Assembly: GCA_900314935.1 (NCBI GenBank)
Contig: OMXE01000008.1
Coordinates: forward strand, 54,294 to 118,293
Length of the DNA stretch: 64,000 nucleotides
From: an uncultured Prevotella sp.
GTDB lineage: Bacteria > Bacteroidota > Bacteroidia > Bacteroidales > Bacteroidaceae
Direction: 5' to 3'
Made by a program: the position numbers and the translations under genes. Of the stretch, positions 48,226-56,034 are shown one piece after another (position 1 is the first letter of the stretch; each line of letters begins with the position of its first letter). A model generated the notes under the pieces. The model was not told where the DNA came from, did no database searches, and was given only the letters and a program-made list of their open reading frames with translations.

Positions 48226-49677
48226 CTACTCTTCAATAATGATTGGCTTGTACTTCGGAACCAGCGTCTTCATGATGCACCAGCCTATCAGATAGGCCAC
48301 TGCACAGATGCAGAACACCACCATATAGGCAGCTGGTTTTCCTTCGAAACCGAAGAACGTGTAGGCACTGCCCTGAGCTGCTGCCCAATCAAAGAACTCA
48401 CCCGAACAGAGGTTAATGGCATAGGAACCCAGTCCGCCAGCCATTGTACCGATTCCTGTTATCGTTCCGATGGTAGATTTGGGGAACATGTCACCAATGG
48501 TAGAATACAAGTTAGCCGACCATGCCTGATGACCAGCACCAAGGAGTCCGATTAGAATAGCCGGCCACCAAGCACTGTAAGTACCAAGAGGCTGGGCAAA
48601 AAGACCCAACAGCGGTAAGCAGGCAAAGATCAGCATGGCTCGCATACGACCCAGATAAGGGTTCATACCACGTTTCTCCACGAAATAAGTAGGCAGATAA
48701 CCACCACCGATGGAAACCACTGTCACGATGAGATAAAGCGTGAATATCAGCAGGATACCCATTTTGGAATCGGAGGTATAGCCATATTGGTCGCTGAAAT
48801 AGGCAGGAGCCCAGAACAGGAAGAACCACCACACGCCATCAGTAAACAGCTTACCCACGATGAACGACCATGTTTGGCGGAAGGTGAAACACTTCCAGAA
48901 GGGGATAGTTTTCTCCTCCTTGATATTCGAACGGTCCTGTACCTCCACAATATCGTTATCCTGTTCAATATAGTTCAGCTCGGCCTGGTTCACATAACTG
49001 CTTCTATGAGGTTTGTCATAGAGCCATATCCACAGACCCATCCATACGAAGCCTAACACACCAATGATGATGAACGCCAGTTCCCAACCCCAGGCACGAG
49101 CCAGCAGCGGAATGGTGGCAGGTGCAGCCAGAGCGCCTACCGATGCACCGCTATTGAAGATTGAAGTAGCAAAGGCACGGTCTTTTTTCGGGAAATACTC
49201 AGCAGTCACCTTGATGGCAGCCGGGAAGTTTCCCGCCTCACCAAGGGCAAGTACCATACGACAGGCAAGGAACAAGTACATCGACACGGTAGCAATCATC
49301 ACCGCAGCATCACCCGTCAGCTGTCCCAGTTGCGCCACCGAGCTATATCCTTCCCATTCCATGGCAGCCCAGCCGCAGCCAGCATGAAGACAAGCGCCCA
49401 ATGACCATACGAAGATGGCAATGAGGTAACCCTTCTTCGTACCCATCCAGTCGATGAACTTCCCTGCGAAGAGGTTGGCGATGGCATAGAAGATAGAGAA
49501 ATACGCCGTAATCTTACCATAGTTGGCATCGGTCCAGTGGAACTCAGGAGCAATAAAGTCCTTCCAGGTGAGAGACAGGACCTGTCGGTCCATGTAGTTG
49601 ACGGTGGTTGCCAGGAACAGCAATCCACAGATAACCCAGCGGAAGTGGGTCATAGTAGTAGTTTTTACAGGAGTCAT
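48226..49677 (-). CDS. MFS transporter, hexuronate/ExuT-like (ACS family)
   Basis: 483-residue inner-membrane transporter of the anion:cation symporter family with about twelve helices. The first has LLFLATTVNYMDRQVLSLTW and the following loop FAGKFIDWMGTKKGY, typical of ExuT/GudP-like proteins. A conserved ALGEAGNFPAAIKVTAEYFPKKDRA stretch (helix 4 region) supports the family. Likely imports hexuronates such as galacturonate or glucuronate, in keeping with plant-glycan use, though other organic anions are possible. An alternative start at codon 9 (MTHFRW) exists. Last gene of the yfhO-fkp-GSCFA-murF/alr unit, 29 nt after murF/alr. Confidence 0.85.
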   Translation of the reverse strand: MTPVKTTTMTHFRWVICGLLFLATTVNYMDRQVLSLTWKDFIAPEFHWTDANYGKITAYFSIFYAIANLFAGKFIDWMGTKKGYLIAIFVWSLGACLHAGCGWAAMEWEGYSSVAQLGQLTGDAAVMIATVSMYLFLACRMVLALGEAGNFPAAIKVTAEYFPKKDRAFATSIFNSGASVGALAAPATIPLLARAWGWELAFIIIGVLGFVWMGLWIWLYDKPHRSSYVNQAELNYIEQDNDIVEVQDRSNIKEEKTIPFWKCFTFRQTWSFIVGKLFTDGVWWFFLFWAPAYFSDQYGYTSDSKMGILLIFTLYLIVTVVSIGGGYLPTYFVEKRGMNPYLGRMRAMLIFACLPLLGLFAQPLGTYSAWWPAILIGLLGAGHQAWSANLYSTIGDMFPKSTIGTITGIGTMAGGLGSYAINLCSGEFFDWAAAQGSAYTFFGFEGKPAAYMVVFCICAVAYLIGWCIMKTLVPKYKPIIIEE

Positions 49678-49706
49678 TTTTAATTATCTATTCATTTGAT
49701 TTATCT

Positions 49707-52226
49707 TCAGTCCTGAAAATACACGCGCTTCACGCGGTTTGAGATACCCGTAAGTACCTCGTATGGAATGGTATCCAAGCACTCAGCCAGAATGGAAACA
49801 GGCAGATGATCACCGAAGATCTCCACCGTGTCACCCTCCTGACAAGGAATATCCGTCACATCAATCATGGCCACATCCATGCAGATATTACCTACATAAG
49901 GTGCTTTCTGACCGTTTACCAGACAGTAGCAGCGTCCTCTTCCTAAATGACGGTTCAAGCCGTCGGCATAGCCAATAGGAATAGCGGCAATCACACTGTC
50001 GCGTGTAAGTACACCCTTCCTGCTGTACCCCACTGTATCCTCCTTCGGCACTTGGCGCAGTTGAAGGATGGTAGTCTTGAGTGTACTCACGCACCTGAGC
50101 GGTGAGAGGTGATTCGTCTGCGGTGCCACATAAGGATCCACACCATAGAGACCGATTCCCAGTCGGCACATCTCCATCTGTCGTTCCGGGAAATGCTCGA
50201 TACCTGCAGAATTGTCCATGTGTCGGAGTATCTGATGACTGAACGCCTGCTGTATTCTGCTGCTTCCTTTCAGGAACAGTTCGAACTGACGGGCAGAGAA
50301 GCGGTCGAAATCATCACTGTCGCTTCCCACGAAATGCGAGAACACCGATCGTGGTATCACCGCCTGTTGGTGAGTCAGTCGTTCAATCAACTCATCAATC
50401 TCATCCTTCTCACCCTCCTTCGTACCGATATTGAATCCCAGTCGGTGCATACCCGTATCCAGTTTGATATGTACAGGCCATCCGGTAATACCCTCCTTAC
50501 GTGCTGCCTTGATCAGCGCATCCAGCAGTCGGAAGGAATACACCTCAGGTTCCAGGTCATAGTCGAACATCGTCTTGAAAGCGGTCATCTCAGGATTCAT
50601 CACCATGATGCTACTGGTGATGCCAGCTTTCCGCAAGGTTACACCCTCATCCGCCACGGCCACAGCAAGATAATCCACATGATGATCCTGCAGCGTCTTG
50701 GCAATCTCCACTGCTCCGGCTCCATAGCCATCAGCCTTGATCATGCACACCATCTTCGTCTCCGGCTTCAGGAACGAGCGGAAATAGTTCAGATTGTCAA
50801 CAAGTGCGTTCAGGTTCACCTCGAGAATGGTCTCGTGCACCTTCTGCTCCAGCAGTTCCGTAATCTGCTCGAAGCCGAAGCGGCGCCCTCCCTTCAGGAG
50901 AATCACCTCATTGTGCAGGTTGCGGAACAAGGCAGAAGAGAGGAAATCCCCCACTGTGATGAACGCATGCTGTTCGCACGACGATGATGGGGCGACGCTC
51001 TTCACGTACTCCTTGATCTCCTTACCGATGCCGATAAACTTATTGATTCCCCTACTCTCTGCCAGTCGCATCACCTTATCATACAGGGAATGTGGATCTT
51101 CGCCGCTTTGGTCAATATCACTCAACACCAGCGTACGACTCCTTCCCTGATGCTCCGGACGACGGTTCATGAAGTCGAGCGCAATAGCCAGGGAATTGAT
51201 ATCAGAGTTATACGAGTCGTTGATCAATGTACAACCGTGCTGACCCTCCTTTACCTCCAGTCGCATGGCCACCGGCTCCAGCTGCGGCATCCGCTCAGTC
51301 AGCTCCTCGATGGTCACACCCAACTGCAAGGCGGTAACGGCACAGGTAATGGAATTGTCGATAGAAGCCTCATCGATGAACGGAATCTCGTACGAGCCCT
51401 CTACACCTTTATATATATACTCCACCTTAGTAGAGAGATGGGCGTTTGTGACGCCTTTCACATACAGCGTTGCTTCCTTGTTCTCACGCGACCAAGTAAG
51501 ACGTTCCCCTTTATAGCCGCTGCGTCTCATGCAACGACTCACCACAGGGTCGTCAGAACAATACACCACCGCCTCCGCATCATGGAACAGCTCCAGTTTC
51601 TCTGTACATTTCTCGTCGAGCGAGCGGAAGTTCTCCTGATGCGCACTACCCAGACAAGTGAACACACCGATGGTTGGCTGGATCATGTCGTGCAAGGCTA
51701 GCATCTCCCCCGGCTCACTGATGCCCGCTTCGAAGAGTCCTACACGCGACTCCTCGTTCAGCAGCCACACCGACAAGGGAACGCCTATCTGTGAGTTGTA
51801 ACTCTTGGGTGAGCGGACCACATGACGTGACGGGAGCAGCAGCTGATACAGCCACTCCTTCACCATGGTCTTACCATTACTACCTGTAATACCTACGATG
51901 GGGATATCAAATTCGTCACGATGACGCTCCGCCAGTCGTTGCAAGGCAGCCAGCGTATCCACCACCTTCAGGAAGTTCGTCTGCGGATAACGCTCATCAG
52001 CCTGAGCCGGCACCACCTCCACCACGAAGTTTCTTACCCCACGGCGATAGAGGTCATCGATATACCTATGACCATCGTTTCTTTTTGTTTTCAGCGCGAA
52101 GAACAGGGTTTCCTCAGGGAAACAGAGCGATCTGCTGTCAGTGAGAAGCCATCTGATCTGAGCCTCCCGACTGCCATAACGCCGGGCTCCTATCAGGGTG
52201 GCCACCTTTTCGATCGTATATGTCAT
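49707..52226 (-). CDS. Bifunctional MurF ligase / alanine racemase fusion
   Basis: 839-residue fusion. The N-terminal half (about 1-455) is a Mur ligase with GITGSNGKTMVKEW (ATP loop near 115), a central domain and the C-terminal domain SDIDQSGEDPHSLY. It adds D-Ala-D-Ala to UDP-MurNAc-tripeptide. The C-terminal half (about 465-839) is a PLP alanine racemase, EVNLNALVDNLNYFR then MVCMIKADGYGAG with PLP-lysine K497; the catalytic Tyr is expected in VGYSRKG. It thus makes D-Ala and its consumer enzyme in one chain, a fusion known in Bacteroidota. All signature residues appear present in both halves, so both activities are expected. Confidence 0.95.
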   Translation of the reverse strand: MTYTIEKVATLIGARRYGSREAQIRWLLTDSRSLCFPEETLFFALKTKRNDGHRYIDDLYRRGVRNFVVEVVPAQADERYPQTNFLKVVDTLAALQRLAERHRDEFDIPIVGITGSNGKTMVKEWLYQLLLPSRHVVRSPKSYNSQIGVPLSVWLLNEESRVGLFEAGISEPGEMLALHDMIQPTIGVFTCLGSAHQENFRSLDEKCTEKLELFHDAEAVVYCSDDPVVSRCMRRSGYKGERLTWSRENKEATLYVKGVTNAHLSTKVEYIYKGVEGSYEIPFIDEASIDNSITCAVTALQLGVTIEELTERMPQLEPVAMRLEVKEGQHGCTLINDSYNSDINSLAIALDFMNRRPEHQGRSRTLVLSDIDQSGEDPHSLYDKVMRLAESRGINKFIGIGKEIKEYVKSVAPSSSCEQHAFITVGDFLSSALFRNLHNEVILLKGGRRFGFEQITELLEQKVHETILEVNLNALVDNLNYFRSFLKPETKMVCMIKADGYGAGAVEIAKTLQDHHVDYLAVAVADEGVTLRKAGITSSIMVMNPEMTAFKTMFDYDLEPEVYSFRLLDALIKAARKEGITGWPVHIKLDTGMHRLGFNIGTKEGEKDEIDELIERLTHQQAVIPRSVFSHFVGSDSDDFDRFSARQFELFLKGSSRIQQAFSHQILRHMDNSAGIEHFPERQMEMCRLGIGLYGVDPYVAPQTNHLSPLRCVSTLKTTILQLRQVPKEDTVGYSRKGVLTRDSVIAAIPIGYADGLNRHLGRGRCYCLVNGQKAPYVGNICMDVAMIDVTDIPCQEGDTVEIFGDHLPVSILAECLDTIPYEVLTGISNRVKRVYFQD

Positions 52227-52323
52227 GAATACTGTCTTTATTGATGCTGCGAAATTACAACTTTTTGACGAAACGACAAAATATTCAGGGTAATAGTTTC
52301 ACAAAAGGGAAATGTGCAGATGC

Positions 52324-53163
52324 TTATGAACGCTGATAACGTGCCTTGAATGCTTCCAGTTTTTCCTTTGTCTGGGCAATGAACCTACGGTATTCCTCGC
52401 TGTCAGGGTTGAAAGGACGATGGTTCAGCGCTTGTTTGATGGGACGATACTCCTCCACGAATCGAAGCGTTTTCTCTGAGAAGAAGGTTTCAGCGAACCG
52501 CTCATAGATATAATCCACTGTCTGCTCAGAGGGGTGAAGCATGTCAGATGCGTAGAAACGGTAGTCGCGCAACTCATCCAGCACGATCTCGTAGGAGGGG
52601 AAGTACAGCAGTTGACAGTTGACAATTGACAATTGACAATTGAAAGATGACAGGAGGGTGTTGATGGCCATTAACAAGGTGGCCTTAGACAGCTGACTCT
52701 CATGGAAGCCGTATTTCGCATAGCGTATCGGACTAACAGTGAAGATGATGCGTACATCGGGGTTCACCTGTTGCAGAAGGTTGACACATCGTGTGAGATA
52801 GTCGGTACACTCCTCCATCGAAAGGATCTTCTCCGTGAAGAGCCGTTGCGGACGTTTCTCACAGTTATCCACAATCTCACCCGTCTCGTTGAGGATATAC
52901 ACATGATTGGTACCCAGGGAGAGCACCGCCACATCGGGCGCGGCAAATGCAGATGCTCCATCCGCATACATCCGCTCCAGCGTATGCAGCACACTGGCAG
53001 GATTATACATCACACCGAAGGGGTTCACGGTTGTAAGGAACATGTTATCGGAAAACCGTTTCCCGATATTGTCGGCAAAGCAGCTGCCCACGAAAAGCAG
53101 TTGGTGATGCGGTTCCACCTTCCACGTTGATGCCGGGATACTTACTGTTGTTCTGAATTCCAC
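52324..53163 (-). CDS. GSCFA domain protein
   Basis: 279-residue cytoplasmic protein with the namesake motif in LFVGSCFADNIGKRFSD (GSCFADNIG, about 25-35) and NPFGVMYNPASV. GSCFA proteins belong to the SGNH/GDSL-like hydrolases; the substrate is unknown. Unusual: residues about 173-185 (FNCQLSIVNCQLL) are encoded by five 7-bp repeat units (TCAATTG/TCAACTG), an insertion between LLSS and YFPSYEIV. Because 7 is not a multiple of 3, any copy-number change of one unit would break the frame. It lies 15 nt after fkp in the same operon. Confidence 0.82.
   Translation of the reverse strand: MEFRTTVSIPASTWKVEPHHQLLFVGSCFADNIGKRFSDNMFLTTVNPFGVMYNPASVLHTLERMYADGASAFAAPDVAVLSLGTNHVYILNETGEIVDNCEKRPQRLFTEKILSMEECTDYLTRCVNLLQQVNPDVRIIFTVSPIRYAKYGFHESQLSKATLLMAINTLLSSFNCQLSIVNCQLLYFPSYEIVLDELRDYRFYASDMLHPSEQTVDYIYERFAETFFSEKTLRFVEEYRPIKQALNHRPFNPDSEEYRRFIAQTKEKLEAFKARYQRS
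52609..52645 (-). repeat. 7-bp-period repeat inside the GSCFA gene
   Basis: TTGACAG/TTGACAA units starting at 52612, 52619, 52626, 52633 and 52640: five phased heptamers, three of them identical. Confidence 0.9.
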
Positions 53164-53178
53164 TGTACAAAGATTTGA

Positions 53179-56034
53179 TTAACTCCTACTCACCTGCAGT
53201 CCTGTGGTGCTCAACGACATATCCACGAACCGCGCATTAGTATTGGTGCGTTCTACCGTTAACTGCTGTTTGATACGGGCAGCGGCCTCCAGATCCTTCG
53301 CCACCATATAGAGATAGCCGCCCCCGCCGGCACCCGAGAGCTTATAGCCCAGACACAGATCATCAACTTGAGAAACGATACGTTGCACCTCAGCAGGATT
53401 CGTACCGCTGTCGATGAGCTGGTTCTGCTGCCACGACTTCCGTACCAGTCTGCCCATCTCCATGAAATCATTGCGTTGAATTGCCTCGTACATATCCATG
53501 GCATGCTGCTTCATCTCACGGAGCAATGACAGCTCTGTATGCTGGTTCAGGAACATACGTCTTACTATCTCGGTAAGAAGACTCTTCGCCGTGCGGGTGA
53601 TTCCTGTATAATACAACAGGTGACAAGCCGCATATTCTGGTTGTGTAAACAGGTTATCGGGGAGCCAGCGCACCACAGGCTGCTGGGCAAAGCCCCGTTC
53701 TGTCTGCAACAGTTTCACCCCTTGCAGGATACCTCCGAACTGATCCTGCCAGCCACCACCTGTTGTCAGGAGCTGTTCCAAGACGAGCGTACGATAACCT
53801 ATCTCGTCCTTATCCCATGCCAACCCGCAGAAATCGCTCAATGCACCAAGAATGGTAGAGGCCAGCAGACTGCTCGTTCCGAGTCCGCTGCCCGCAGGAA
53901 TGGCAGAAAGAGAAGTAATCTCGATACCACATCCAAAGACTGTCAGCTGTTCCTCCAATGAAGTGAACGACTCCTCGCTGAATGTGGGTAAGAATCCTGC
54001 TAAGGCCAGTGCCGCCTTAGGAATGGAGAACGGACTACCCACATGATGGTAGTCGGCCAGTTCCTCATACGTCGTCACCCTTTCCATGGCCCCCAGATCA
54101 ATGCTCCGCAGTACGATATGCGGTTCTTTGCACGGACGAATGTAGGTCTGCAACGGCGGTTGCCCATTCAGTTCAATGGCCAGGTTCACCACGTTTCCAC
54201 CTTCCATCAGACAATACGGCGGTGTGTCTGTCCACCCCCCGGCAATATCTATGCGCACAGGCGAACGTCCCCAGACAATCTGATCACTGTAAACCGACAT
54301 CTTAGGCGACTGCTTATCCAAAAGGATCTGCTGGGTAATACCTTCGCGAAGAAGGGAGAAAGCCTTCTGTTCATAAGCATTGGAATCCTCCTTCCTACCA
54401 GTCAGACGTGCCAGTTCAGAGCGGAACATACTATCATGAATACGAGTAAACAGCGGTGTCTGTTCAGGAATCGGCAACGGTTCCTGAAGATGATGGTCGG
54501 CAAAAGCCCGCGCCGCATCTTCCAGATCAACCTGATAGAACACACTATGCTCGTAGTTCCTTGCCAGCATCCGCCAGTTCTCCCTGCGGAAACCCTCCCT
54601 CTGTCGGGTAAGGCGCACCAGATTAGCCTCGGCAGAAATCTCCTCAGCACTCATCTTCCTGCACCGTTCCCATAAGCGTCTGCCACCTTCCAGCTCAGGA
54701 CTATCCATCATCCATCTCAGCAGCAGTCCTGCATCATGCAGACTGTCAGTAACAGGGAATAAACGAACCTGTTGGATATCCCCGTTATTGTCGAAGACGA
54801 TTCTCCGTTCCTCCGCCCATTTCCGCAGCGGTCTGTCGAGAAACAAAGTCGTCTCCTCGTCAACCCCACCTCTGAACGGATCATTAAAGCCATAGGGTCG
54901 CACCACAAATTCTTTCTCCCCAACAGGAACCATATCAATACAGTCGTTAGGACGAAGGTGAATATCCCAATCGTTTTCCGGTACACCGGTAATGATATGC
55001 TCATGACTCAGTACCCATTTCCTTCCCACGAAGCTGTTCTCCACCCATAGGTTCTGGTTATTCTCGGTGATGGGAGCCTCAGTAATCGCATTCTGGATGA
55101 ACATGGCCGGATGCGGTTTCCTGGAATGATGCATAATCTCACGCTGGTCGTTCACCAAGTTCTGAATGGCCAACGTAGAAGAGATGATCTCCGGCGAAGT
55201 ACCATAATGGTAGAACTCCCCCCCAGGCAAAGGCAGCACTGCCACCTTCAAGTCATTCAGTTCCTCATCCCTGATGCCTGGGTTGGTACCTAAGGCGCAG
55301 CCAAACTGACTATAGAGATCATATGCTCCGTCATTACTCCGTTGCATCAGCAGTTTCACCGCCCTGTCGCTCAGTAGCCAGATACCGATATCCGTTAGAT
55401 AGAAATGATCTTTCAGCAGTTCCCCGAGTGTCTGCACCGAAGGTTTCTGCAGCATACACTTCAAGGTGTTAGGCGACTGTCGTTCACTGACAAACACACC
55501 ATGGTTCTTCGCAATCTCCCTACTGAGCCACAAGCCGTAGCAAACCACATCAGCCTCAGGAATCTTCTGCAGCGGTTGTGTGGCCCTTACCAACACATCC
55601 CCGCTGACAACCATCATATGCAACGAATCAGGGGCTGCCTGCATGATCCGCTCATAGAGCGGCACCTGCAGCGAGAGTAAGTCTTGTGACAACTTTTGTC
55701 CCCGCTCCCATCTAAACACCGGGATGGGAATGAGAACCTTTCCCGAAGGCGCATAGGCAGGTAGCCTACGACTCTGACCGCCTGCGTGAATCAAGATACG
55801 CTTCTCTGAAGCCAGCCACGCATCAAAATCCCCTTCGTTCTTTCCCCTTTCTCCTTCCTCCTTCGTCCTTCCTCCTTCTTCATAGCACGCTTGCAGAAGC
55901 CATGCGCTGCCACCGCCCGAACCCAGTTTCCTACCGATGGGATCATGGGTGCAGAACCACTCATCACGGTTGTAACCAGTTATCTCATGGAAGCAACCTA
56001 CGAGATTGGGCGGCAGCGACAGCAGTTTTTTCAT
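53179..56034 (-). CDS. fkp: Bifunctional L-fucokinase / GDP-fucose pyrophosphorylase
   Basis: 951-residue enzyme that phosphorylates scavenged L-fucose and couples it to GTP, giving GDP-fucose for fucosylated capsule and glycoproteins. The N-terminal half is a nucleotidyltransferase with LGSGGGSAWLL and HAGGQSRRLPAYAPSGKVL. The C-terminal part (from about 575) is a GHMP kinase with RIDIAGGWTDTPPYC and PAGSGLGTSSLLAS near 715, and GGGWQDQFGG. Odd feature: between WLLQACYEE and DFDAWLASEK, residues about 52-68 (GRTKEEGERGKNEG) are a charged insert made by seven phased 7-bp units (55833-55881). The start overlaps the yfhO stop by 4 bp. Copy-number change would shift the frame near the N-terminus. 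Confidence 0.93.
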   Translation of the reverse strand: MKKLLSLPPNLVGCFHEITGYNRDEWFCTHDPIGRKLGSGGGSAWLLQACYEEGGRTKEEGERGKNEGDFDAWLASEKRILIHAGGQSRRLPAYAPSGKVLIPIPVFRWERGQKLSQDLLSLQVPLYERIMQAAPDSLHMMVVSGDVLVRATQPLQKIPEADVVCYGLWLSREIAKNHGVFVSERQSPNTLKCMLQKPSVQTLGELLKDHFYLTDIGIWLLSDRAVKLLMQRSNDGAYDLYSQFGCALGTNPGIRDEELNDLKVAVLPLPGGEFYHYGTSPEIISSTLAIQNLVNDQREIMHHSRKPHPAMFIQNAITEAPITENNQNLWVENSFVGRKWVLSHEHIITGVPENDWDIHLRPNDCIDMVPVGEKEFVVRPYGFNDPFRGGVDEETTLFLDRPLRKWAEERRIVFDNNGDIQQVRLFPVTDSLHDAGLLLRWMMDSPELEGGRRLWERCRKMSAEEISAEANLVRLTRQREGFRRENWRMLARNYEHSVFYQVDLEDAARAFADHHLQEPLPIPEQTPLFTRIHDSMFRSELARLTGRKEDSNAYEQKAFSLLREGITQQILLDKQSPKMSVYSDQIVWGRSPVRIDIAGGWTDTPPYCLMEGGNVVNLAIELNGQPPLQTYIRPCKEPHIVLRSIDLGAMERVTTYEELADYHHVGSPFSIPKAALALAGFLPTFSEESFTSLEEQLTVFGCGIEITSLSAIPAGSGLGTSSLLASTILGALSDFCGLAWDKDEIGYRTLVLEQLLTTGGGWQDQFGGILQGVKLLQTERGFAQQPVVRWLPDNLFTQPEYAACHLLYYTGITRTAKSLLTEIVRRMFLNQHTELSLLREMKQHAMDMYEAIQRNDFMEMGRLVRKSWQQNQLIDSGTNPAEVQRIVSQVDDLCLGYKLSGAGGGGYLYMVAKDLEAAARIKQQLTVERTNTNARFVDMSLSTTGLQVSRS
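55833..55881 (-). repeat. 7-bp-period CTTCCTC array inside fkp
   Basis: Phased units CTTCGTT, CTTTCCC, CTTTCTC, CTTCCTC, CTTCGTC, CTTCCTC, CTTCTTC on the plus strand; GAAGGAG-type on the coding strand. Confidence 0.85.
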
